This document shows positions 17,701 to 25,103 of a stretch of 32,496 nucleotides of DNA, one piece after another; the first letter of the stretch is position 1; every line of letters begins with the position of its first letter. The translations under genes and the position numbers were made by a program. This stretch comes from JANRIC01 sp033765345 (GTDB taxonomy: Bacteria; Bacteroidota; Bacteroidia; Cytophagales; Microscillaceae): assembly GCA_033765345.1 (NCBI GenBank), contig JANRIC010000162.1, forward strand, positions 1-32,496, written 5' to 3'. The notes beneath the pieces were generated by a model, which had not been told where the DNA came from, ran no database searches, and saw only the letters and a list, made by a program, of their open reading frames with translations.

Positions 17701-19270
17701 TAATTCCAGCCTTATTAGGCATACAAAACACAAGTTTTCTATTCCCCCCTCCACAGACCAATTCAGGCGAAGCAATGGCAAAGCCAATTTGGGCTAAGTT
17801 GTTGGGAATGTCTTCTTTGAATTGGGCTTTTTCGCATTTTTTGCTTAGGCTTCCTTGGCTACAGTCCTCGTTGAAGGGTTCCTGAGGGCAGTTTGCTTCT
17901 TCTGTATTCTCAGCGTCTTTTTTAGGTTTTTTCCCGAAGGTATGCCATTTTTTATCGGGTGTGATAAAGGCTTTGCCCAATCCATCGGCAGAATTGGCTT
18001 TGGGATTGGCATAGATTTTTTTTAGGTGAAGCGTTGAGGCTTCATCCTTTTCCTTATCAATATACACCGTCTTAAGGGCTTTGACTTTTGCTTGGTTGAT
18101 GACAATGTCGCGCTGAGTTTGGTAGATTTGCTCTACTTTGGTGGCATCTTTGCCTGCGGTGAGGGCGGTATCTTTGGGGAGGAGGTGTTCTCTTACTTCC
18201 TTTGCCAATTCAAAAATCAGATAGACTTGGTCGGGGCGGGCGGATTTTTCTTGAAGCTTGAGAATATCCTTGTAGAAAAAATCGAGGTGCGCTTTGGTGA
18301 GTCCGTTCATTTGCTCACGCGCAAGGTTGGTCAGTTGTAAGAATGTAAGGTACAAGGCAAGGTGAGGCGGATGATTGGGGTAGTTGTTCAGTGCCTCTTG
18401 CAGGTAGTAGTCTGCTTTTAGAAGCAGGTCATTGATGGCTTTGTAAAAGGAATTAAAAATATCCCCGATATGGAGGGAAGCGTTTTGGATGCGGTCATAG
18501 AGACTAAAGAGGGTTTGGTCATCTTCATTGCGCTCATAGATAAAGTCCTCCATATCAATGTGTTGAATGGGGTTAGATGGGTCTTCGCCCTCCACATCAT
18601 AATCCCACCAGATTGGGTTTTGCAGGACTGGCAAGTAAAGAGGATCTATCTCGTTTTTTCCGTCTTTTTCTAAGCCCAGATATAAAATACGCCTTCTTTT
18701 GACATCTACCCAGCCTTTGCTAAAGGCAATGAGTTGCTTCAATTGGGGTTTGAGTGCAGATCTTATCAAAAGAGACAAGTCCTCTTTGAGGACAAAGTCA
18801 GGGGCAGTATGGAGATACCAACGATTGACCAATACCGTCATTTCCAAAATAATATCAAATAGTGCTTTAAATTGCGGCTCTATCAGGCTTACATTTTCGC
18901 GGTATTCTTCAATTGAAGCATTTTTATTTTCTAAGACCTCTTGATTCTTTTGTAGCGTATCAAGTAATATTTGTACTACTTGTTGGTATTTTTTTTCATA
19001 CTGTTTCAAGTCAATGGTAGCCATTTCAGCGACTACAAAGGCAACACTTTCTTTGAAGAATTTTGCCCAGCTTTTATGGTCATGGAGGTTATTGGATTGA
19101 TAAAAGCGTATTTTTTCGGCGTATTCTCCGGCAAATACCATCAGGTCTTCTATTTCGCGCTCATCAATCAGCGGTTGTTCAGGGTCTAAAGCCTTGAGAA
19201 AGCGATTGAAGCGGCTTGAACCGTCTTTGGGGTCTATGTGGTAGCATTTATTTTTTTTATCGTTGTTCAT
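14720..19270 (-). CDS. Giant gpJ-like baseplate protein (Afp11/Pvc11-like)
   Basis: A 1516-aa baseplate wedge protein. The diagnostic gpJ/gp47-type stretch RLRHKGRAITAWDYEHLVLE then RFPEIYKVKAIPHT lies at about 1183-1210, followed by APGHVLVIPVANMRNRNAVN and YLTPWAYDDSQEVIFNGKVY. The N-terminal thousand residues are an extension, helical up to about 400 and then rich in beta-like segments. Near the C-terminus (about 1385-1462) is a domain like the carboxypeptidase-regulatory beta-sandwich (IKGQVKDTKGNPLTDFEVYV, TNIPTNANLTFKKYGY). Cysteine clusters occur (KCECTDKIKCSC, CTCRHNTDSVVCC, HCKEACCG). The size fits the massive baseplate extensions that build the cage in the Algoriphagus particle (AlgoCIS); that correspondence is inference. 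The start is 13 bp after the gp25 gene. Confidence 0.88.
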   Translation of the reverse strand: MNNDKKNKCYHIDPKDGSSRFNRFLKALDPEQPLIDEREIEDLMVFAGEYAEKIRFYQSNNLHDHKSWAKFFKESVAFVVAEMATIDLKQYEKKYQQVVQILLDTLQKNQEVLENKNASIEEYRENVSLIEPQFKALFDIILEMTVLVNRWYLHTAPDFVLKEDLSLLIRSALKPQLKQLIAFSKGWVDVKRRRILYLGLEKDGKNEIDPLYLPVLQNPIWWDYDVEGEDPSNPIQHIDMEDFIYERNEDDQTLFSLYDRIQNASLHIGDIFNSFYKAINDLLLKADYYLQEALNNYPNHPPHLALYLTFLQLTNLAREQMNGLTKAHLDFFYKDILKLQEKSARPDQVYLIFELAKEVREHLLPKDTALTAGKDATKVEQIYQTQRDIVINQAKVKALKTVYIDKEKDEASTLHLKKIYANPKANSADGLGKAFITPDKKWHTFGKKPKKDAENTEEANCPQEPFNEDCSQGSLSKKCEKAQFKEDIPNNLAQIGFAIASPELVCGGGNRKLVFCMPNKAGITANNANHVAQNLTVYLTGEKGWVEVKFINDDVFTPTNGVFATDFKTKLFLSASTATPTALQLHICLPIAEQAIVPFDAKKHIDTEKHTSAFPTPFPVMKVVLDYANFAEADIVDFNIPLENISIQVQVGSLYKCECTDKIKCSCPQDGLRKLILQNGYGVQNPNNPFDPFTAIPSINQACYIGAEEFANKKICKFLIKEFPNSIKINDNETFTASYKVEILNKKSFVEGGTAFNVNQVNDSASKSPNRTPLNYFTQWTNEVDKGFIKVVLNKTIDSTKILEEAAALKIQALTLHYQSFLPALDPNIDQFFHIYPFGVVEVYHCKHIELKKKKIEEIKLDFSEITFESVKNNGQPSKIDSDKIKSKITKIIESPFKDKLVCIGKILIDYVNAIEDTTLAQAASKLDDVKEKICQGISAILGTLIKEANDCQADFQTLKKAKNCLLVKSDRLFPQFLFGLDKNGIRPIEPVSNKDKPNQYNQIITQTGNLYIGIENLHPPQNLSLLFQFAEGSQENDLPSPQIHWSYLTHNEWRPMPPNNILSDTTEGFQQTGIVLLDMPKDATTRNTLMPEGLHWLAVSVDSEAEVNATPMLIDVIAQAVQAGFRDQGNDPARYLDPLPADSISKLAIKVAQVKKVGQPFASFDDKPAQNGKEFYTFASERLRHKGRAITAWDYEHLVLERFPEIYKVKAIPHTSTECTCRHNTDSVVCCSPQIAPGHVLVIPVANMRNRNAVNILEPKVGRRLLNSIQAFLSKRTSPFVRVHVANPKYEQVLTQFTVQFYAGVDKGYHLRKLNEELIRYLTPWAYDDSQEVIFNGKVYASDVINFIEERPYVDFITDFEMYHCKEACCGKDEDNKPALTDSKDIITEIKGQVKDTKGNPLTDFEVYVDRELAINIQIDTSDSSKFTLTNIPTNANLTFKKYGYVREVVKDVTGSVGDVLLKSYSEIQDQETLIAEIEQNLIAQTVIEAENPGAILVSAVRHCITLYPEKPNKC

Positions 19271-19283
19271 CTTTATTCTTGCT

Positions 19284-19703
19284 TTATCTGACCAGGTTAG
19301 TAGCTTCTTCTATATAAAAGGGAAAGACATAATTGTAGCGGGTATTGGTGATAATCACGCGGTACTCCACCGTAAACTCCACCTTGCCCTCCAACTGAAA
19401 CACCTCCGAGCTTATTTTTTCTACGATGATGCGTGGCTCGTGATTGATGAGTGCCTCCATAATGGTTCTTTCCATCAAAGCAATAGTAGGCACATTCATA
19501 GACTCAAATACAAAAGGCTGAAGATTGCAACCAAAGGTAGGCTGCATCACTCGCTCACCGGTGATGGTTTTGAGGATGATGTCTAAACTGCTCTTGACAT
19601 CCTCAAGCCCTTCGAGCATATTTACGGTATTAGTTTCCCAATTGAAAGTGGGGGGGAAGCCCCAACCTTTGCCCAAAAAGGGCAGATTATCGTTTTGTTC
19701 CAT
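19284..19703 (-). CDS. gp25/GPW-family baseplate protein (Pvc9-like)
   Basis: A 139-aa protein matching the GPW/gp25 family, a conserved inner-baseplate wedge component that nucleates sheath assembly. The diagnostic central part is VKSSLDIILKTITGERVMQP followed by TFGCNLQPFVFE. The C-terminus has EGKVEFTVEYRVIITNTRYN. The length is normal for the family. It is packed between the PAAR gene (4 bp) and the giant gpJ-like gene (13 bp). Confidence 0.95.
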   Translation of the reverse strand: MEQNDNLPFLGKGWGFPPTFNWETNTVNMLEGLEDVKSSLDIILKTITGERVMQPTFGCNLQPFVFESMNVPTIALMERTIMEALINHEPRIIVEKISSEVFQLEGKVEFTVEYRVIITNTRYNYVFPFYIEEATNLVR

Positions 19704-19707
19704 ATTT

Positions 19708-19998
19708 TTATCCTCCTATATTAACAGTTGGTGCGCCGGCAGCAATGATACCTCCGTGTGCAGTAGTATCACCCATACGGGCGGCGGCTTTGCCTCCTAT
19801 AAAAACCGTACTTGAGCCTTTGGCTATAAAGTCAGGTGAACCGAAGCAAGTACACATATCTCCAACGGTAGCGGCAGGCAGCCCTCCAATATTGACCGTA
19901 GATACACCGGGCGATACAATAGGTCCACCCACGTGTGGGTTTAGTGCCTCTATCATCGGGCAATTATGAAAATCCGTAAGTCTTGCAGCAGATGGCAT
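19708..19998 (-). CDS. PAAR-repeat spike-tip protein (Pvc10-like)
   Basis: A 96-aa PAAR protein that forms the sharp cone on the VgrG-like spike. Two PAAR-type beta repeats are seen: GPIVSPGVSTVNIGGLPAAT followed by VGD, and KGSSTVFIGGKAAARMGDTT followed by AHGGIIAAGAPTVNIGG. Candidate metal ligands are histidines in DFHNCP, NPHVGG and TAHGG and cysteines in DMCTCFG. There is no C-terminal toxin extension, so this tip is purely structural. The gene sits 8 bp after the VgrG-like gene. Confidence 0.96.
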   Translation of the reverse strand: MPSAARLTDFHNCPMIEALNPHVGGPIVSPGVSTVNIGGLPAATVGDMCTCFGSPDFIAKGSSTVFIGGKAAARMGDTTAHGGIIAAGAPTVNIGG

Positions 19999-20006
19999 AG
20001 TTTTAA

Positions 20007-21647
20007 TTAATTAATATTTACTGGTAAACCCTTGATATTCAATACGGCGGCACTTTTTATATCCATTGTACCGCTACTTTCTACATTGACCGAAGTATTG
20101 CTTTTAATGCGAATGCCTTGGGGTCCCAGGCTAATTTCATTCACGCCATCCGTGATGAGGATGGATTTTTGTGTATCATCAAAGACCATTTTCAGCCCAT
20201 TCTTAGACACGAAGCCCGATTCTTTTTTACTTTGGTCGTTTGTAAGGGGCGCAACATTTTTACTGCTGTGCAAGCCTCCCAAAATGACAGCATTGCGGGG
20301 GTCATTTTGTAAAAAACCCAAAATGACCTCATCCCCTACTTCGGGTCGGAAAAAAGTACCCCTTTGATTGCCTGCATCCAAAGTAGCTACCCTTGCCCAA
20401 AGCCCCTCTTCATCTTTACTGATGAGGGGCATTTTGACACGTACCCTAAACTCCCCTTTGGAATCCACCACATCCGTTACCAAACCGATGTGTAAGCCTT
20501 GTATGCCCGGTAGCAAGCCTGAAGCGGCACTTTCCTCGATATCGGCTTGTTTGTGAAACCAATCGTCCATCCAACCAAATTGAATATCGGTAGTCCAATT
20601 ATTGCTAAACTGATGCAATACCCCCGTTACACAGACTTTTGTATCGAATTTATCCCCGATGCCCTTGATTTGGAGGGTATGCCCGGGTTTGAGGAGTGCT
20701 ACTCCCTTTACGCGCACCCGCCCACAGATTTCAGCCAATTGCGTGTGCAATTCGTGGGCTTTTGCCCACCTACCCAATTGTTCTTCACCCAGATATCCAT
20801 TGTGTTTGACCACAAATTCTTTTTGAAAGGGTTTGTTTTTTTCATCCTCTATCGCTTTATTTTTTGATTCGGGAAATTCTTGTTCTACAGAATCAATGGC
20901 TTGTTCGGCATAATTCCAAGCCTGTGTCGTTACTTTTTTCTTGAAGCGTCTTGCATCAAGCTCACCTTCAAACTCAAAGATATTGTCGCCATAAGTAGCT
21001 ACATAGTGAGGCTTTTCTTCTATCTTCGGCTTTATCAATTTGAGTTTGCCATCATCTGTAAGCACCATCCAGCCGTTGGCTTCGGCTCTCATCAACACAA
21101 AATCCCAGTTTGAGCAATAGTATTGTACCATTTGTAGGGGGTCTGCTATCCCTTTGATGGGGTCTTTGGTATCTTCTATGGTTTCCACCTCCAAGCCTAC
21201 TTCTTTGGCTAAGGTTCTTATTACTTCTACTTCCTCTTCTTCTAAGAAATAAGTGCTTTTCCTTTCCAATGTCATCAACACCGCCTTTTCTTTTGCCTCA
21301 ATGTAAAGGTAAGAAGCTTGGTTGGTGGTTGATTTGACGGAGTGTTTGGTGATAAGCCCTTTAAAAACAGTTTCGTTTTTTTGGTGATAACCCAATAGGA
21401 TTTCTATTTCTCTACCTGTTTTGAAGTCGTCTTTGTTACTTAAGCTAAAGGTGCGTTTGGAAGGGTCTCCATCCAAGATGACCAAACGAATCATGGCGAT
21501 TTTATTAAATATTTTACTCACCGAAATAGAAACTACCGGTGTGGCGTTGCTGAGTGTTTTGCCATCAATCTTGATTTCAAACGACAGCACGTCCATGGGT
21601 TCGGTAGGACTCGAGAGCGGATTAAAATTTTTATTGTCCTTATCCAT
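20007..21647 (-). CDS. VgrG-like spike protein (Afp8/Pvc8-like)
   Basis: A 546-aa central spike protein equivalent to VgrG or fused gp27/gp5. The N-terminal hub part has FEIKIDGKTLSNATPVVSIS, MQFQ-like positions such as DPLQMVQYYCSNWDFVLMRA, and HTLQIKGIGDKFDTKVCVTG. The OB-fold and needle follow: GLHIGLVTDVVDSKGEFRVR, LISKDEEGLWARVATLDAGN and FFRPEVGDEVILGFLQNDPR. A short beta-helix ends the chain (SVNVESSGTMDIKSAAVLNI). No effector domain is appended. The first 17 residues are polar and MDVLSFEI at residue 18 is an alternative start. It lies 6 bp after the LysM gene and 8 bp before PAAR, as in other eCIS operons. It is not evidence for a type VI system, because the TssJLM membrane genes are absent. 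Confidence 0.93.
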   Translation of the reverse strand: MDKDNKNFNPLSSPTEPMDVLSFEIKIDGKTLSNATPVVSISVSKIFNKIAMIRLVILDGDPSKRTFSLSNKDDFKTGREIEILLGYHQKNETVFKGLITKHSVKSTTNQASYLYIEAKEKAVLMTLERKSTYFLEEEEVEVIRTLAKEVGLEVETIEDTKDPIKGIADPLQMVQYYCSNWDFVLMRAEANGWMVLTDDGKLKLIKPKIEEKPHYVATYGDNIFEFEGELDARRFKKKVTTQAWNYAEQAIDSVEQEFPESKNKAIEDEKNKPFQKEFVVKHNGYLGEEQLGRWAKAHELHTQLAEICGRVRVKGVALLKPGHTLQIKGIGDKFDTKVCVTGVLHQFSNNWTTDIQFGWMDDWFHKQADIEESAASGLLPGIQGLHIGLVTDVVDSKGEFRVRVKMPLISKDEEGLWARVATLDAGNQRGTFFRPEVGDEVILGFLQNDPRNAVILGGLHSSKNVAPLTNDQSKKESGFVSKNGLKMVFDDTQKSILITDGVNEISLGPQGIRIKSNTSVNVESSGTMDIKSAAVLNIKGLPVNIN

Positions 21648-21653
21648 CTTTTG

Positions 21654-22343
21654 CTATTTGATTGGTGGTAAAATAATTTGCATCCCTTGTTTTAATTTCC
21701 GAATGGTTTTTAAGCGGTTTACGCGCCCAACCTGAAGGTAATAATCCTGTGTACCATATTCCCTAAATAGCATCAAAGGTAAGAGTTCTCCCTCCTTGGC
21801 TTCTCGGATATGCGTCATATCAGGAGAAGAAGCTTTGGTTTTTTTGTCGCTTTGGGTAGGTTTGATTCTTTCCGTAAAGCTTGCACTTACCTTTGCTCGA
21901 AGGGGTACGCCAGATGAATCAAACAAGGTATAAGTAATGCTAAAGTCTTTCATCACACAATCTATGATAAAAGTGCCGTATTGCACCACCAAGTAGGGGG
22001 GGCGATGAATGTCCCCCCTGACTTCGAAAGTAGCTCGTTTAAATCTTTCTACTTGCTCATTGACTGGAATTTTAAGTCCATTTCCACCTGTACCATCCAA
22101 CACAAAATCCAACGAAAAACTTTTAGGCATGATCTTTCCAAATACAGGGTCAGTTCCCTCTTTGCCTTTGGCATTTTCTTCACTATAGCTGATTTCTTGC
22201 TTGAGTGCGATAGTTTCAGGATTGATAAGGGCAATAAATGGCTCACCAGAAGGGTAAGCTATTGGTTCCGGTTCACCCTTTTCTACCATAGGGATAATTT
22301 TGAGTTTTAAACCTAATTTTTTTAAATCATTTATATCTGCCAT
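21654..22343 (-). CDS. LysM-domain tail protein (Afp7/Pvc7-like)
   Basis: A 229-aa protein that probably links tube and spike hub. The N-terminal part contains GEPFIALINPETIALKQEIS and FDFVLDGTG-like strands (SFSLDFVLDGTGGNGLKIPV), and the middle contains PPYLVVQYGTFIIDCVMKDF and GVPLRAKVSASFTE. Both are typical of this family. The C-terminus (about 185-229: LPLMLFREYGTQDYYLQVGR, RLKTIRKLKQGMQIILPP) is a LysM-like fold. In eCIS particles LysM is structural, acting as a baseplate hub adaptor, and need not bind peptidoglycan. The start overlaps the stop of the 56-aa gene upstream by one base (TAATG), which suggests translational coupling. Confidence 0.9.
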   Translation of the reverse strand: MADINDLKKLGLKLKIIPMVEKGEPEPIAYPSGEPFIALINPETIALKQEISYSEENAKGKEGTDPVFGKIMPKSFSLDFVLDGTGGNGLKIPVNEQVERFKRATFEVRGDIHRPPYLVVQYGTFIIDCVMKDFSITYTLFDSSGVPLRAKVSASFTERIKPTQSDKKTKASSPDMTHIREAKEGELLPLMLFREYGTQDYYLQVGRVNRLKTIRKLKQGMQIILPPIK

Positions 22344-22513
22344 TATCTTTCTTGTTTAGCTTTGATTAATTCCATGATTTTATCTGCCAAGGCTTGTAGC
22401 ATTTGTTCATTCCAGGTTTGAGTATTCGAGGTAGGTGTAGCAACCTTGGATTTGCCATCTTGAGCATCACTGACATTTGCCTTGATGGTAATTTCATTGA
22501 TTTGTACAGGCAT
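22343..22513 (-). CDS. DUF5908 small eCIS protein (Pvc6-like)
   Basis: A 56-aa gene read directly from the minus strand between the tube and LysM genes. It starts MPVQINEITIKANVSDAQDG and ends in a charged helix (EQMLQALADKIMELIKAKQE). Short proteins with an N-terminal MPxxIxEIxIKaxV strand and a C-terminal helix are annotated DUF5908 and sit at exactly this place in Bacteroidota eCIS operons. Its stop codon shares a base with the next start (TAATG), and it begins 5 bp after the tube gene, so it is almost certainly translated. The exact role is not known to me; a small baseplate or hub accessory is likely. Confidence 0.85.
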   Translation of the reverse strand: MPVQINEITIKANVSDAQDGKSKVATPTSNTQTWNEQMLQALADKIMELIKAKQER

Positions 22514-22518
22514 ATATT

Positions 22519-22968
22519 TTAAGTAATTTTAAATTTCTCAAATACAAACTCCAAAGTTTCTACTACAATGCTATTGTCCATGGATTTGAAGTCAGAAAGC
22601 TGCCACTTGACAGGCATCGCATTGCTTACCTGCCAACTCACCAAGGCTGTCCCGGATTCATTGAGCAAATGAATATCGATATCACGCTTAAGAAATGGAT
22701 TTAGAGTAAAATAATTATCCATGGTATCCTTAACCCACTTGATGAGAACGGAATCTTTCAGCATCCCCCTTTTCAGCACGAGGTTATTGTATTTGATTTT
22801 ATTGGGCATTTTGACAGGATAAAGATTCCCTGCTTCGGGAACCTCCTCCATTTCCACTTCCATTTGCAAGCCGCTGACTTCCTGAAAGTGGTATTCTCTG
22901 TCGGATAATCCCGAAAAAACTACCTTAAAATAAAACCCAACAGGTGGATATTTCACATCAGTTTCCAT
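22519..22968 (-). CDS. Second tail tube protein (Afp5/Pvc5-like)
   Basis: A 149-aa paralogue of the inner-tube protein (gp19-like fold). Motifs are PPVGFYFKVVFSG, YHFQEVSGLQMEVEMEEVPE, NKIKYNNLVLKRGMLKDSVL and DIDIHLLNESGTALVSWQVS. In Afp/PVC particles the equivalent forms the tube ring next to the spike hub. The frame runs upstream to 23004 (MRSNDDRKQLNR), which would overlap the preceding tube gene by 31 bp. I choose the ATG at 22966-22968 (METDVKYPP), which leaves the normal 5-bp gap. Compared with the first tube protein it has a longer acidic loop after the conserved EVSGL. Confidence 0.92.
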   Translation of the reverse strand: METDVKYPPVGFYFKVVFSGLSDREYHFQEVSGLQMEVEMEEVPEAGNLYPVKMPNKIKYNNLVLKRGMLKDSVLIKWVKDTMDNYFTLNPFLKRDIDIHLLNESGTALVSWQVSNAMPVKWQLSDFKSMDNSIVVETLEFVFEKFKIT

Positions 22969-22973
22969 TCGGT

Positions 22974-23402
22974 TTAATTGTTTTCGGTCGTCATTGCTTC
23001 GCAAGCCAACTCGATGGACTCAATGGCTACTTCATTGCCATTTGCCTTGAGTCCGGGTCCTTCTACTTTGATAGGAAAAGCTCTTAATATTTTCCATACC
23101 ATCAAAGGGTCGCCATTCTCATTGAGTAAGCTAACGGTAATGTCTCTTCGCTCAATGGTATTGAGTTTGACAGTGCTGAGCCACTTGAAAAACTCATTGT
23201 CACCGGCGGAGATGCCTCTTTTGAGGGTAATGTTATTGACCTTGCGGATGCCGGGCATTTTGGAAGTAGCGTGCATAGTGTCCACGCCACTTCTATATTC
23301 TATAATTTGGATTTCTTGGGTCAAGCCTGATACTTCGGAAAAACCTACATTTTTTCCTTGCCAATCGACCCGAAAGCTAAATACAGGAATGGGGTAATTC
23401 AT
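22974..23402 (-). CDS. Major tail tube protein (Afp1/Pvc1-like)
   Basis: A 142-aa inner-tube protein of the phage T4 gp19 type. Motifs are FSFRVDWQGKNVGFSEVSGL, IEYRSGVDTMHATSKMPGIR, KVNNITLKRGISAGDNEFFK and ITVSLLNENGDPLMVWKILR. Hexamers stack to form the tube through which cargo is delivered. It comes directly after the sheath gene (46 bp gap) and before its shorter-range paralogue. The high similarity of fold motifs between the two proteins suggests an old duplication. Length and motifs are normal. Confidence 0.95.
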   Translation of the reverse strand: MNYPIPVFSFRVDWQGKNVGFSEVSGLTQEIQIIEYRSGVDTMHATSKMPGIRKVNNITLKRGISAGDNEFFKWLSTVKLNTIERRDITVSLLNENGDPLMVWKILRAFPIKVEGPGLKANGNEVAIESIELACEAMTTENN

Positions 23403-23448
23403 AATATTTTTTGTTTAGATTTTTTATCAATTATTGAATACTGTAGAT

Positions 23449-25041
23449 TTAAGAAGTTTGTAATTTGTGCATAAACTTCAAGATGATGAATTCCGCCGGA
23501 CGGGCAACGGCCATCCCTATTTCCGCAATGAGTTTGCCTTCTAAGACATCCTGAGAAGTCATCGTTTGACCTAATCCTACTCTCACAAAATAAGCTTCTT
23601 CAGGTTTGGCACCTGCCAAAGCCCCATCACGCCATTTTTGAAATAAGTAATTTTCTATCATGCCTTTGACTCTTACCCAAGTGATGGAGGTGTTCGGCTC
23701 AAACACTGCCCAATTGATGGACTTTTTGATGGATTCTTCTACCATGATAAAAAAACGGCGTACATTCACATAGCGCCATTCGTTGTCGTTGCCGTCTAGG
23801 GTGCGTGCACCCCAGACAATATTACCTAATCCGGGAAACTGTCGGATGACATTGACAGAAAGCCCGTTATTGGAATCAATATTCATTTGCCCTTGTTGCA
23901 GGTTGCTGATATTGAGCGTAGGTCCTACTACATTCAGCAAGCCTATATTGGCAGGAGCTTTCCATACGCCACGGGTATTGTCCGTTTGAGCATAGATGCC
24001 TGCGATCGCAGGAGAAGGGGGGAGGATGATATGATTTTTGTCAAATTCGGCTTTGATAAGATTGTAAAGTTCTGAGCCATCAATACTTTTTAAGTCTGTT
24101 TTTGATTTTGAGGCAATTTCTTTAAAAATACTTGGTACAGTACCATCATTTTTGTCATTTACCACATATTCAGTTACTTTCAATTTATCAAATTCAAAAT
24201 TCAGCTTGTAAGTAGTTTCCAAATAAGGATAATAAGCAGCAGCATATCTTCTGATAGGACGGTCTAAACTTAGGTTGATATTTACAACACCAGTTGCAGT
24301 ACCATTTGCCCCTCTAAAAGTATTGATTGATTTCATTGGATTCCTCTTGACATCTTCTCTATCTCCATCAAGAATGGGGACATCAATAATCGCAAATCTA
24401 TCCATCAGTTCTTGATTGGCACATTGCTTTACCATTTCTTGTACTACCTCGGCATATTCATCCTTATCAAGAAATACTGCTTCCGGGCAAACCAATAAGG
24501 TAGGCTCATCATAGTCTTTAACAGCTTCTATGGCTTCCAATAATTTTGTTGCTTTATCAGGAGGAGTGGTAGTGGGAGTGGTGCTTGGTGCAGGTGCTAG
24601 TTCTTCATATTTCCCTGCCGAAACAATATAACAAGGTCCACCCCCATTGGCAAAATAAAGCCTTAGGGAATCGTAGAGAATAAAATTATTAGTTTCGTCA
24701 GGAATTGGAGGAGTAATTAAGATGTCCAGAGATATTAATTGCCCATCTTTATTCTTTTCAGTGATTTTAATACTTAAGTTTGATGGTTTAGCTGGAGCCG
24801 CTCCCGCAGCTGCTACTGGATTAGCTTGAATCAGTGGAAATCCCTTTCCAAAATACCATTCATAATCATCTAAATTATAAATTTTAGTAGGTACTTTATC
24901 AAGGCTTTTACCTTTAGGAGTTTCTGCCTTTTCGGTAAAGCCGATAAAAGCAGGAATAGCCGATTCCACCTCCGCTACGGAGGGTGGTAAGGTGGGGATT
25001 TCCTCGATATATACCCCGGGTGTTGAAACTTTAATTGCCAT
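23449..25041 (-). CDS. Contractile tail sheath protein
   Basis: A 530-aa phage-tail-sheath family protein that forms the contractile cylinder. The N-terminus STPGVYIEEIPTLPPSVAEV followed by ESAIPAFIGFTEKA is diagnostic. The C-terminal domain has FEPNTSITWVRVKGMIENYL, FVRVGLGQTMTSQDVLEGKL and IAEIGMAVARPAEFIILKFM, the handshake region conserved across contractile tails. The middle (about 80-330) carries a variable surface domain that includes a proline/threonine stretch (APAPSTTPTTTPPDKA). Afp and PVC loci have three sheath genes; only this one is present here, so the whole sheath must be a homopolymer unless paralogues lie elsewhere. A 62-bp gap separates it from the upstream gene. Confidence 0.96.
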   Translation of the reverse strand: MAIKVSTPGVYIEEIPTLPPSVAEVESAIPAFIGFTEKAETPKGKSLDKVPTKIYNLDDYEWYFGKGFPLIQANPVAAAGAAPAKPSNLSIKITEKNKDGQLISLDILITPPIPDETNNFILYDSLRLYFANGGGPCYIVSAGKYEELAPAPSTTPTTTPPDKATKLLEAIEAVKDYDEPTLLVCPEAVFLDKDEYAEVVQEMVKQCANQELMDRFAIIDVPILDGDREDVKRNPMKSINTFRGANGTATGVVNINLSLDRPIRRYAAAYYPYLETTYKLNFEFDKLKVTEYVVNDKNDGTVPSIFKEIASKSKTDLKSIDGSELYNLIKAEFDKNHIILPPSPAIAGIYAQTDNTRGVWKAPANIGLLNVVGPTLNISNLQQGQMNIDSNNGLSVNVIRQFPGLGNIVWGARTLDGNDNEWRYVNVRRFFIMVEESIKKSINWAVFEPNTSITWVRVKGMIENYLFQKWRDGALAGAKPEEAYFVRVGLGQTMTSQDVLEGKLIAEIGMAVARPAEFIILKFMHKLQTS

Positions 25042-25103
25042 TGTGTAAATGTTTAAATGGGTAAAATAATAATATTTTTATCTGAATTATTTTTTTTCTT
25101 AAA

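Noticed and set aside
19708..19998. A PAAR protein carrying a toxin domain.
   Set aside because: The protein is only 96 aa and ends at the second PAAR repeat, so there is no room for an effector domain.
21600..21735. A possible frameshift between the VgrG-like and LysM genes.
   Set aside because: Both genes have full family length with clear start and stop codons and a 6-bp gap.
22969..23004. The longer start of the second tube protein (MRSNDDRKQLNR).
   Set aside because: It would overlap the preceding gene by 31 bp, and the added residues are not part of the tube fold. The downstream ATG gives the usual short gap.
20007..25041. Type VI secretion system, suggested by VgrG, PAAR, sheath and tube genes.
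   Set aside because: No TssJ, TssL, TssM or ClpV-type gene is present, while LysM, DUF4255, DUF5908, CIS tape-measure, the Pvc15-type ATPase and DUF4157 cargo are. That set defines an eCIS.
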